From NCBI GenBank assembly GCA_015832175.1, contig WJXW01000017.1:1-64000 (forward strand): a stretch of DNA of 64,000 bases, in the 5' to 3' direction. The notes beneath the pieces are model-generated. The model worked only from the letters and a program-made list of their open reading frames with translations, was not told the origin of the DNA and searched no databases. The translations under genes and the position numbers were made by a program. This DNA comes from Paraphaeosphaeria minitans (lineage: Eukaryota > Ascomycota > Dothideomycetes > Pleosporales > Didymosphaeriaceae). Shown one piece after another: positions 36,576 through 48,049 of the stretch (the stretch's first letter is position 1; each line of letters begins with the position of its first letter).

Positions 36576-37763
36576 AGAATATAACCTCACAGCCTAATCT
36601 AGTAAAATTTAGATTTAGACCTCTTTCTGTAAGTTTATTTAGGCTTATAAGGTTAACACCTAGTTCTGGCACAAATAAAACCTTACTTAAGATTACTTTC
36701 TTACTTGTTTTAGTAAATAGGAGTTCTATATTTCTAACCCCTTTTGCTACTATAGAGCTATTAGAATTTCCCTATTTAATAGAGGTATCTGTAGGTTCTA
36801 AAGTAGTAAATAACTCTTTTATATAATAAGTATGTATAGTTGCGCCAGAATCTAGTATAAAGTCTATTTCTTTAGACTTATTTTTGGGTTTTTTAGTAGC
36901 AAGAATAGTCTCTCTATCTTTTTCTTTTAGAAGAGTAATATTACTATTTTCTTTATTAAACTTTCCCTTTCTAGCCTTATAGTTTTTAGGCTTTTTATTA
37001 GGAAATTTAACCTAGCAATTAGACTTTATATGTCCCTCTTTACTACAGTAGGAACAAAGGTCTTTTTTACTATTTCCTCTAGTAGGCATAGACATTTCTA
37101 TGTCTTTAGCTTCTCTAGAGTTATTATTATTTACTCTAGGAAGTAAATTACTATTAGTAGAGCCTTTTCTTATAGAACTTAGTCTCCTAGATTCGTCGAG
37201 GAGCTGGCTTACTATAGAATCTAAATCTTGGTCTTCTTTCTTTTTATTATTTATCCTAATAAATTAAGTAATAACTGCAATAATATACTCATAATCCCTA
37301 CTATTTAGATTGTTTAGAAGTAGGGCTACTAGGAATTTTTTAGGAAGATTAATAGACTTGGCCTCTAGGTTATTTACTAGCCTCTTAAAGCTATTAACGT
37401 AGCTTTCCAGATTATTTTTATAGCTAGTTAAAGTAGTATTAATAAGGTCTTTACTTAGTATAAATTCACTACTAAATCCTGTTAGCTCATAAAGTTCTTT
37501 TAACTTATTCCAAAGTATATTAGGATTTATTATAAACCTAGTTTGTACTAGAGGGCCATCTTCTAAGGAAAGTTTTAAAATACTAGTAGCTTTAGAAGCT
37601 TTTTCCTGTAGAACGGCTTATTATTCTAGAGTTAGGTCTTGAATATTACTAGACATAACCTCTAGATAACCCTCTTTAATAAGGTAGACCTCTATTCTAA
37701 TAGACCAAATTTTGTAGTTCTTAGAACCACTTCACTTAGGATTTTAAATAGAGAGTCTCCCAT

Positions 37764-38902
37764 TTTGTCTAGTTTTAATATATATAGACTAGTAGGGTAA
37801 GTACTTCTCTAACTTCTAGATCTTAATAAGATTCTAGATTAAAATATAGGTTCAATTGCCTTATACTTCTTAGTTTAGAAGTTATAGGTCTTATAGGGGT
37901 TTAATTACCTTATACTTCTAGTTTACCTTTTAGAAGTTATAGGACTTATAGGTTTCTAGATTAAACCTTTTTTAGGTATCTAGAATTAAACCTAAAATGC
38001 CTTCTTCTCCTTAATTCTTAGGAGATCTAGGTCTTTTATCTAGAGATATATAACTTTTCTCTAAACAACCCCTTAATAATCTTCTACTAGATAGAAAGCC
38101 TATAATAATAGGTCTTATAACTTCTAGAGAATAATTCCTAAGTTCCCTTTTTACCTTTTATAAAGATAACCTTTTCTATCTCTTAATAATAGAGAATAGC
38201 CCTAGGGTTTTTAGGGAAAAAATGCCTTCCTAGGCGTAAATAGGTTCTACTTTTTAGCGGTAAAACTAGCTTAGGCTAGGCTCTACTAGATTTCCCTTAT
38301 CTAGAAGAGGCTATATAGTAGGGACTATCCTAGGTAACTGTTTTCCACGCAGTTTCTAGAATAATTTAATCCTACTACTACCTTCCTAACACTAGTTAAA
38401 CGGCCTAGTTTTGTATACTTTTAGTTCTAGGAGAAATCACTCTTGCATAGACTTTACTCCTAGTTCGCTTTATTACTCCTCTATTACTAGAGGTAAGGCA
38501 GGCAGGAACGGCTAGGATAGAACCTTAGAGAATACTAGCCTAACTTATAAAGTAATAGGCCTATTCTCTTTACCCTTTACTTGATAGATAACTATAACCA
38601 GGTATACTAGGCTAGGCTAGAACGCTTATATAAGCCTCCTAACTCTATATCTCCTAGAGAGGTAGGAAATAGTTCTTTCTAATAAAGTATATTTCTAGAG
38701 AGATATAGTCTCTAGAATTTTATTCTAGTAAGGAATTAAACTAAAGGTTATATAACCTAAATAGTTTCCTTCTAGAAATGCCCTCTTTCCTTATAGGGTT
38801 AAAAGTTACCCTTTATAGGAAACTCTATAGTAGTTTAAACTAGTAGGTAGATACCTAAATAGTACTACTAATAGACTAATACGTAGTATAAGGCCAGGCT
38901 GG
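37764..38902 (-). mobile_element. Copia J untranslated leader
   Basis: Sequence between the gag start and the insertion point of gypsy D. It contains two near repeats of TAGAAGTATAAGG-type motifs around 37855-37935 and purine/pyrimidine patches, but no reading frame. Before gypsy D inserted it was continuous with 45569 onward, where the primer-binding site and LTR of J lie. About 1.1 kb is long for a copia leader. Confidence 0.65.
38898..38902. repeat. Target site duplication (left) of gypsy D
   Basis: GCTGG, matching GCCGG at 45564-45568 with one C-to-T change. RIP after insertion explains the mismatch. Confidence 0.65.
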
Positions 38903-39332
38903 TGTTAAATCCAAGAGGGTAGCTAGTCCTAAAGGGTTAAAGTTAGTTCTTAGGCAGGAGTACTTACGAAAGGTAGAAGGTCTTATTAATATAATAGTAT
39001 CTTGCAAAGTGTAATAAGTTAACAATTTAGTCTACTAGAATCTAAATAATAGATTAATAAACAGATTAAATATAAGTATAGAGAGTTTATTCTTACGTTC
39101 CTATATACTAAGCAAAGTCCGCTCTATAGGAAGCGCTCTGTGGAGAGCGCTCTATAGAGAGTGGTTATGTGTGTTATACTCTATATAGAGTAATTAAGCG
39201 CTCTGTAGAGAGTAGTTATATAACTTCTTTGTTTAAGGCGTAGCTAGTATTAAGTCCCCACTTAATCTTTACTACGCGCCTACTAGGTACAAAACTAGCT
39301 TCCTACTATTATGTGGATTTTAGATCCTAACA
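38903..39332 (-). repeat. 3' LTR of gypsy D (type-2 U3)
   Basis: 430 bp, TGTTAAATCC to GATCCTAACA. Bases 38903-39112 are the shared R-U5 half; 39113-39332 are the type-2 U3. Confidence 0.85.
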
Positions 39333-42300
39333 TTATCCCCTCTTTTTTATAGATTTGTCCTAAATTATATATTTAGATCTTAGCTATTGTTACGTAAGCT
39401 ATTCTACTAACCCCGCTTACTATAAGTATATCTGTTAGCATTATGCCTAGTAACTCTACTATTTAAAAACATTAATTGTATCGTAAGATCTAAGAAGCTA
39501 ATATTACTATAGAGAGCCCTTGCATTAATTATAGTTTTAAAGGTTCTATTTACTACGTTATACTAGGTTTAGGTTTAAAGTGTTCTAAATGTATTTGCTT
39601 AGGTTATCTATGTGTAAATATAAGCTAGTTGTTGCTAGATAAGACTTGTAAGGAGTATAAGAAGAAAGTTAAGGAGGATAAAAAGGCGTTATCTCTCCTA
39701 ATAGTATAGTTATTACAAAATAAGAAAATACTAGCTTAGGCTAAAGAGCGTACTCACAAGAAGACGTTATATCTAGCTGCAGAAATAACTAAGGATAGTA
39801 AGGACATAAATATAAATACTATTAATTATCCTACTGCTGCAGCGACTCTTAGTTACTCTATAGTAATGTAGTTAACGCTTAATATAGTAGATACTATAGC
39901 GTTAGTACTATAATCCTCCTAGGTATATTTGTATTTCTAATAAAATTCCTTAATCTTTTACTAATAGTTTCTTAGATTGTTCTTTAGTTTCTAGGTGTTT
40001 TTGCTATGTGGGTAACCTTTCTATTTAATAAGGTACGTGTTGTTATGCTAATTATATTCTAGAATTCTTTTAACCTTAAATTTATTTTCTTCCTTAGTCT
40101 AGTGGTAGAAGGTGGTTTTAACTAGTGTATTAGGGTCTGCTGGTTCTAGTAGTAATACGTGAAATACTAGGTGTATCTTTGCATCTAGCGGTAGTTCTAA
40201 CTTATAGTTTACTAGTGATATTTACTTAGAAATATAAAATAGTCTAACCTTAATATAATCTAGTTTCTTGTGTTTTTTCTTCTAAGTTTAAAGGTTCTTT
40301 ATAAGTAGATATACTTTATCCCCCTTCTTTAGCTAAGGTGCTATTTTTTATTTTTAATTTTAGTATAAGATTAATTGCTGCTAAGCTTTCTTAAGATTTT
40401 CTTAGAGTTATTAGTATATTTTCTTTATATTTTCTACTATATCTATAGCTTCTTTTGCTTTAATTATTGTAGGAAATTGTTAGTTAAAGAGATGTAGGTG
40501 TCTTTTATAGTTTATATAAAATAGTGTATGTCCTAATACTACTAATACTTTGTTATTATAGGCTAACTGTGCTATAAGTAGTAATAAAACCTAGTTATTC
40601 TTCTAACTGTTGCAGTAAATGCGTAGGTACGTTTCTATAGTTTAGTTCGTACGTTCTGTCTATCTATCTATTTATAGATAGTAAGCTGTTAATAGCTTTC
40701 ATTTCGTTCTAAGTAGTGCTATAAGCGTTATCTAATAATTTAACGTAAAGAGCTTATCTCTATTACTAATAATTATTTTTAGGATTCTGTAGTGTCTAAT
40801 TAGTTAGTCTAAGATAAGAAAAGCGAGTTCCTTTACTATTATTCTTTTAAGGCATAAAATGAGCTCAATATACTTAGTTAGTTAGTAGACTATTACTAGT
40901 ATGCTGTCGTATTTAATTCCTGTTATTAGATCCTTAGAGTTTAGAATTCTTATAACAAAATCTATAGTAATGTCTTCCTATAGTGCTATTAGTATTCTAA
41001 TTACTTACATCCCTCTATATTTGAGATATATGCTAAGTTTATTTCTTTAGTATTCTACATATTTATAGATATAAGTTGTTACAGCTTCCTTAATTCCTTT
41101 AAAGGTATAATTCCTTTAGATAAGTTCTATTGTTTTTGTAATACCTAGGTGTTTGTACATAGGGTCATCGTGGTATTGTTAGATAATCTTAGTCTATAGA
41201 TGTTCTAGAACTTCTTAGTTAATTACTAAAAGTTAATTTAGTTCTACTATTAGTTCTAGAGATCTATCTTTAGCTTTGCGAAGGATTACAGAGAAGGTTT
41301 TTACTTTTTCTCCTACTAGATTACTTTATTAGCTAAGAGCGTCTACTCTGCCATTTTCTTTTCTAGCTATATAAATAATTTTAAACTTATACTACTCTAT
41401 AGTTTACAACTATTTTTATTATTATAGCGTAAGTTCTTTTGTTATCGTGAACCTTAGAAGGTTCTTATAATCTATATAGATTTCTAGCGTTAAGTAACTA
41501 AGTGTATAAATCCTCTAGTGCTTTAAAGCTTTAATAATAGCGTAGAGTTCTTTATTATATATATTATATTGTGTTTTAGCGTTATTAAATTTGCATAAGT
41601 AATAGGCAATTAGGTGCTATTTGCTATTACGTTCTTATTTAGCGTAAGCGCCTAGCGTAAGATCGCTAGCGTCTGTTTTAAAGCGTAGTGGTTTATTACT
41701 TCTAAAATAAACAAAGATAGGTTCTATAATATATACTGTCTTAAGGAGTTAGAATAACATTCTACACTTATCTATCTATTTAAAGGGTACGTCCTTCTTT
41801 ATAAGATTTATTAAAGGTATTATAACCTTTACGTAATCTTAGATAAATTATTAATTAAATCCACAGAATCCTAAGAATTCTTAGATATTCTTAGCTATCT
41901 TTAGTATTAGCCAGTTCTTAATGCATTTAACTTTACTTAGTGCCATCTTAATTCCTTTTATAGTAATAATGTGTCCTAAGAATTTAAGTTATTTAACGTT
42001 AAACTTATATTTCTTAAGTTTAATGCGAAGGTATACTTTATCTAGTGCTTCTAGTACTATTTATATATGCTTAGTGTGGTCCGATTTGTTTTTAGAAAAG
42101 ACGAGGATATTGTCTATATACGCGATAACAAATATGTCTAGATGTTTATAGAGTACGTTATTAATAAGTGCTATAAAAGCTGCTAGTGCGTTTATAAGTC
42201 TAAAAGGCATAACCTTATATTTAAATAGTTTATAGCGTAATTAAAACGCTATTTTCTATTCTTCACCTTTCTTAATTTGTATAAGGTAGTAACCATCTCT

Positions 42301-45133
42301 TAGATCTATTATTGTGAATATTTTAGCTTAAGATAGTTAATCTTATAACTCTGTAATGTTTAGTAGTAGATATTAGTTCTTTATTATTATGTTATTAAGT
42401 TATTAGTAGTTAACGTATAGTCTGTCTAATTCATCCTTTTTCTTAATAAACATAAAAGGGCTTACTGCTAGTGACTTTAATAGTTATATATATCCTTTCT
42501 TAAAGTTTATTTTAATAAAATCACGTTTTTTAAGGAGTTCTTCTTCTGTCTTACTATATAGTAGTCTAAAGGGTGGTATCTTCCCTTCTTCTAGGTCTAT
42601 TATAAGATTCTAGGGTTAATATTCTAGTAGGTTTGCTTTTCCTTCCTTTTCTATAAATATGTGTGTCTATTTCCTATACTCTCTTAGTAAGGTAAGGGGT
42701 ATGCTGTTGTCCTCCTTCTTACGCTTCTTAACCTAGTAGTTTCTACTAGCGTCTACTAAGGTGTGCTTCTGTTTTTTAACTATCTATTACAGTATTATAT
42801 TATTAATAACTCCCTTATCTACTATTATTTTTAGTTAATGCATAGGCTTTGCTTATAATACATAATTATAGCGTTTAAACGATATTTTCTTTGTACCCTA
42901 GTTAATTTGTAAGTTGTATATTATTAACTAAGGTAATTCTAAGACTAACTTATACTTAGATCCTAGTAAGACATCTAAAGTAAGTTTCTCTCTATATCCT
43001 TAGACTGTTATTATAGTAGTGACCTCCTAGTATATTTAAGGTGTCTTAGGCATTAGGGATCTATTCGCGACATAGATAATATAGGGTACTTTTTTCTTTA
43101 ATATTATAAGTCCTGCTTATCTTACTATCTAATAAGATATAAAGTTCTTTTCTACTCCTAAGTCTATAAGAGCTTAAGCCTATATTCCTTTAAACTGTAC
43201 TAGTAGCTTAACTAATACTATACTTACTATAGTATTTAATTTAATAAAGGCGTTTTCTTATCTAAGTTTAGGCCTAAAAAAGACATCTATTCGTGTAGGT
43301 TGTAGTTAAGTTCTAGTGCCTAGTATACGTTTCTAAGCATCTGCTTCTATTATTGTTCTTAAGTACATAGCTTATGTAGATTGTCTTCTTCTTCTTTCTA
43401 TAAGGATATTCTTCTATCTTTTCTCCTGCAGTCTTCACTATTCCTATATACTAGTTAAATTAGTAGTTCTATTATTACTTCTTACGTAGGGCAGTTTGCA
43501 AAGCTGTCTAAATGTTTAGTTATATAGTAGTATTTGTAGTCTTAGTTTAGACACATATACTAGTATAGTTATATATAGTCTCTATTAATAAGCATGTTAT
43601 AGTATTTGTTACCCTTTAGCCTAAGGTAAAGAAAGTATTTTACTTATTATTTATTCTAGAGGTATTTATTGTAAGCTGCGATAAGGCAGTCTATCTATAT
43701 CTATCTATAGCGCAATTTCTTTCTAGGTTATTTCTTATTCTCTTTTTTCTCTGCCTTATATTATGCGTATATTAGTTCTTCGCAATGCGTCCACATACAG
43801 AATTAGTATATAGGATTTTAGTAGTCTAGGTAGTACTTTAGTACGTAGTCTAACTTCTTATTTTTATAGGGTTGCATTCTTTTTAGTGCCTAGTAGGGTT
43901 CTATATAGTCCTAAATATTTAGTTTATACTTAGGTAACATAGGGTTGTCTTCTTCCCACCTATTTTATAAGTAAGGAGTAGGAGATTTTAGTATCTCTTC
44001 TACGTCTTCTACGTTATAGTATACGTTAGAGTTGTCTTTTAGATCTTTATATAGTTGTAAGTTAGGTAAATCTAATTACTCACTTTGTTCTAGCGTAACG
44101 TGTTAGTAACTAAATAGCGTTATAATAACTTCCTATTCCTTATTAGGTTCTTAGTCTTTAATAGTTAGTACATTTAACTTAGTTTAATAGACTTTGTTCT
44201 TTAATCTGTAGTTTCTAGCTATGTAGCCTAGTTTACTACATATAAAGTATTTATAGGTCTTAGTTATTAGTTATTAACTTCTATTAGAGACGCGTTTATT
44301 AGGCTACTTAGGGCCTATCCTTCCTCTTTTTCCTTTACCTAAGTAGTTAAACTAGACATCTTCTATTAGTTTGTATCTCTAGTAGTTTCTTAGCTATTAC
44401 TTTTAGACGATTCTAATAGGGTTCTTATAAACCACTTTTACTAGTTATCTAAAGCTTATTACCCTAGGGTTTTAGTAGAGCTCCTGTTACAATAAAAACC
44501 ACTCTCTATTAATCCTAATAGTTTCTTTATATAGTTCCTTAAAGTTAGTAATTTGTGCACTACTACGTAAGAGTTCCTTACGTAGTTTCTATTTAAGTCC
44601 TTATTTATATATATCTTAAAGAGATTTATTGTCCTAGTTAAGTTATATAGCGTATCTGCAAAACTTAGCTATATACTTAGCTGCTAATTATTTCTAAGTT
44701 ATAGTCTAAATCTTTGCTTTTATAATAGAGTCCTTATTAGCAATCCTAAAGAGTTATTTAAGGCATTTTTTAAAGTTATTATAATTTTTAATAATATTAA
44801 TTGTATTAGCGTGCTTATTTGCGTAATTGTTATTATTATTATTATAGTCTATTTCTAGGTACTTTTTAAGGTAAAGATAGATCTATAATTTTATATCTCC
44901 TCGCATGTATATTGCTGCGAAGATAACCTTTTTTTTATTTTTAAGAGGTTTATCTAAGTTAAAGAAGTAGAGGTCTAACTAAAGAATCTAGACGTTAGTT
45001 TAAGATTATTTGCTAAAGTAAAGATCTAGTTTATGCGCCTTACTACTATCCTTTATAGGAGTAATCTTAGTAGCACCTAAAGCTATAAAAAAGGTAGGAG
45101 TTTATAAAGTACTTATATTAAGGGTGTTTAAGA

Positions 45134-45563
45134 TGTTAAATCTAAGAGGGTAGCTAGTCCTAAAGGGTTAAAGTTAGTTCTTAAGTAGGAGTACTTATAG
45201 AAGGTAGAAAGTCTTATTAATATAATAGTATTTTACAAAGTGTAATAAGTTAATAATTTAGTCTACTAGAATCTAAATAATAGATTAATAAATAGATTAA
45301 ATATAAGTATAGAAAGTCTATCTTTACGTTTCTATATACTAAGTAAAGTCCGCTCTATAAGGAGCGCTCTGTAAAGAGCGCTCTGTAGAGAGCGGTTATG
45401 TATATTATACTCTACACAGAGCAATTAAGCGCTCTATAGAGAGTAGTTATATAACTTCTTTATTTAAGGCGTAGCTAGTATTAAGTCCCCGCTTAATTCT
45501 TGCTACGCGCCCACTAGGTACAAAACCAGCTTCCCGCCATTATATGGATTTCAGATCCTAACA
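45134..45563 (-). repeat. 5' LTR of gypsy D (type-2 U3)
   Basis: 430 bp, TGTTAAATCT to GATCCTAACA, the same length as 38903-39332. It is followed by GCCGG, the right target duplication. Confidence 0.85.
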
Positions 45564-45564
45564 G

Positions 45565-45578
45565 CCGGACTCATAACC
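45565..45578 (-). promoter_or_regulatory. Primer-binding site of copia J (half-tRNA iMet type)
   Basis: On the - strand GGTTATGAGTCCGG starts immediately after the LTR end (...CTTTATA). It is nearly complementary to the anticodon arm of initiator tRNA-Met (GGGCTCATAACCC) rather than to a tRNA 3' end. Drosophila copia has the related GGTTATGGGCCC at this place and primes from a tRNA(iMet) 5' fragment. The match is recalled, not searched. Confidence 0.6.
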
Positions 45579-45739
45579 TATAAAGAGGAGGTAGAGGCTA
45601 GAGGATAAAGGGTAACCTTCTAGACCTTCTAGTACCTTCTCTCCCCTAGTACTAGTTACCTAGAATAGTAGAGACTAGGGTAATAGAGGGCAGATTGAAC
45701 GTTAGTAAATAGAGTAATAAAGCCTTAGGTATAGGCTTA
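45579..45739 (-). repeat. Truncated 5' LTR of copia J
   Basis: Reverse complement of the last ~160 bp of the LTR at 16636-17060. The LTR end touches the primer site at 45578, tying this LTR family to the gag-protease at 36219-37763. The other end is cut by copia G at 45740, so the promoter half of this copy is missing. Confidence 0.75.
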
Positions 45740-45933
45740 TGTTGTGGTAAAAAGGGCTTAAACTATTACAGGATATTTAGGAGTAGAGTTGTAAAGAATA
45801 GAAATAGCTAATCGTAGGAAAGGATGCCAAAAGGGGAGACTATATACAAAAGAAATAAGCCTTTTAGTAAGAATCCTGTAATATAAATTAGTAGATCTAG
45901 AAAGAATTACAGAAGTAAGTGTTTACTTTAACA
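45740..45933 (-). repeat. 3' LTR of copia G
   Basis: 194 bp, TGTTGTGG to TTTAACA, followed inward by CACCTCCTAGG, which on the coding strand is the purine tract AGGAGGTG against the LTR. Confidence 0.85.
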
Positions 45934-47327
45934 CACCTCCTAGGTAATTGCTTAAAGTAGATCACCTATCCTAAGAAGTAATCTTTAATCGTCTGAATCC
46001 TTCCTAAAGATCTTTAAAAAACCATCTAAAGGCTGTTTAAAGATTAAAAAACTATTAAGAATTATTTTTCTAAATCTCCTTATCTTAAGAATAGCAATTC
46101 TATTACCTCCTATTTATTATAATACTAAAATAATCGCTGTTTATCTTTTAAATTATAAATTCTATTGTGAATTGTGTCCAGAATCTCTTCTTCTAGTAGG
46201 TTAGGAGCTTATAAGCGTGGCACAAAGGTCTAAAGCGTAAACGCTTTTATTCTACTACTTTTTTTACTTACTTCTTATTAATTATAAAGTAATTTCCCTA
46301 CTCTTACTAGCTAGCAAGTATAATAGGCAGGCGCGTTTTAATTAGGAAGGAGTAGTAGTAAGAGAAATAAATAGTAAGAAAGGAGTGTATTTAGCGCTTA
46401 ATAATTAGATAGGTAGTAGAGTATATAAGCCCTTTACTAGCGCTTAATCTTCTCTTTTTAATTATTTACTTTTAACGCTTTAACTTCCTATTTAATTTAA
46501 GTCTACTAGTTTAAGCCTTTAAATTTTACTACTTTATAGTAAGTTCTTTTCTTCTAATTATTACCTTACGATCTTTCTATTGTTTAGAGCTTTACTAACT
46601 CTTTTAGATATCTAATAACCTAGCTAAAGCACGCGTAGTAAAGGCTATAAAAGCTACTAAATAAAGCTCTTAATCCTCTTACTAAGATTCTCCTACTTCT
46701 TCTACTTTACTAGCTTCTCCTACCCTAGCTCTAGGCTTTTAGTAATTACTTAGTACTCTTAGATAAATAAGCTACTTAAGCTGCTTAAAAGGAGCTCTAG
46801 TAGGAAAGAGTAATAGATACTGCTATAATAATACTTTAAGCTTAGGTAGGCGCTACTATACCTACTTTACTTACTCTTATACTATTATATATAGGATTAT
46901 TTTATTACTTTAGCTAATTTTTGCTAATTATTTCTATAGCTAGCTGTATATTTAGACTCTAGCTATAGATTTTATTTACTATTAACTATTAGAGGGGGCT
47001 AATATAAGCTTTTATTTTAAGATTCTTTCTAGATTTAGCTAATACTTTTTATAGGAGAGGCTAATTACTAAGCTGTGTAAAAGGGTTAAAGTAGCTTTAT
47101 AAGCTGCTCCTCCTACTAGTAGTTAGGAGAAGTAAGCTTAGTATATAGCTACTATTCTACTCTCTCTCTTCTAGCTAATCTTTAGTAGAGGATAAAGTAA
47201 TTACCCTCTTACTCTACCTATTAAGGAGTAGCGCGGTTGCAGCTAATATACTAATTAAAATAGCTAGATAAGTAGCCTATTAGCTCTAAAGTAGAGTAGA
47301 GGCTAGGTAAGTACTTCTTCTCCTACT

Positions 47328-47453
47328 AATTAAAAAAGGGGAGGCTAAGGTAAGGAATTACCTATTACTAATTAAAGGAGGGGAGGCTAGGGTAAACTAT
47401 TACCTACTGCTAATTAAAAGAGAGGTAGAGGAGGTAGATAGGGTAAGGAATTA
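47328..47453. repeat. 42-bp tandem triplication in the copia G tail
   Basis: Units start at 47328, 47370 and 47412, each beginning AATTAAA followed by a purine-rich run and ending in ATTACCTA. Copia F has one such unit (near 30525-30575), so the expansion is specific to G. Confidence 0.8.
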
Positions 47454-47602
47454 CCTACTATAGAGAGAAGGAGAGGAGGAGGATAGAGAGAATCTCCTAC
47501 TACTAATTACAGGGGAGATTCTCGCACCCCTATAATTAAGTAGAGGAAGAAGAGGGTCTATAAGCTTATAGATAAGCTCTTTAATCTTCTTTTCCTCTAA
47601 TA

Positions 47603-47850
47603 ACTATTCTCTTTTTAATCTTTTCTTATTTTTTTTTTCTTTTTTTATTTCCTAGCTCTAAATTAATAATTCTAGGTAGTTAATAGATTAATTTTCTACT
47701 TACTTACTTTTATTCTGTAATTATTATATTTATATTTTGTAGATTTAATAGCCTTTTAAATCTATTAAACTACTAATAAGTAAGAGCCTTTGTGAGACTA
47801 TTTGCTAGCATTTCGCTAGTTAGAATATATTCTACTCAAAATAATCCTTT
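47603..47850. repeat. 248-bp block identical to 30714-30961
   Basis: Partner of the block in copia F; identical by eye over the full length, while adjacent sequence shows frequent transitions. Confidence 0.8.
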
Positions 47851-48049
47851 TATATACTCTTACCGCAACTACATGTTCTAAATATTTATATAGCGTAGTT
47901 AAGTAGTAATTCTTTTATTCTTTCTAATTACTAAATAAATAGTTTAAAGATTATTATAATAGACTTTTTCTAAAGATCTTAGATCTAGAGTAAGCTTAGT
48001 AAAGAATCTCTTAATTACTATAGCTTCTTTCTTTATATGTTTAAGCGCT

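Larger units (their letters stand above)
36219..37763 (-). pseudogene. Copia J gag-protease, lightly RIP-mutated
   Basis: A - strand frame starting at ATG 37763-37761 (M-G-D-S-L-F-K). A one-base loss near 37740-37750 shifts the start out of the main frame, which then runs with only a few TAG/TAA stops. It shows a copia-type gag region (W-N-K-L-K-E-L-Y-E-L near 37490-37520), a perfect CX2CX4HX4C knuckle (C-S-Y-C-S-K-E-G-H-I-K-S-N-C, about 37014-37056), protease D-S-G-A (I-L-D-S-G-A-T-I-H, about 36835-36870) and a gag-pre-integrase start. Copia F cuts it at 36219, and an H-family solo LTR (36259-36570) sits inside it. It is far better preserved than its neighbours. Confidence 0.82.
38903..45563 (-). 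mobile_element. Gypsy D: complete, RIP-inactivated chromovirus (type-2 U3)
   Basis: 6,661 bp with two 430-bp LTRs (38903-39332 and 45134-45563) and a near-perfect target duplication (GCTGG/GCCGG). The - strand keeps a gag knuckle (~44220-44270), protease A-L-I-D-L-G-V-E (~43155-43175), RT Y-I-D-N-I at 42106-42120, RNase H, integrase and a chromodomain near 39975-40085 (like that of A and unlike that of B). The stretch next to the 3' LTR (39333-39930) is unrelated to A, and its purine tract reads AAAAAAGAGGGGATAA on the coding strand. It is inserted in the leader of copia J. The frame is broken by many stops. Confidence 0.87.

Noticed and set aside
45564..45580. tRNA-Met-like anticodon sequence as a tRNA gene
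   Set aside because: Only the anticodon arm is present, on the strand and at the position expected of a primer-binding site; there are no acceptor, D or T arms.
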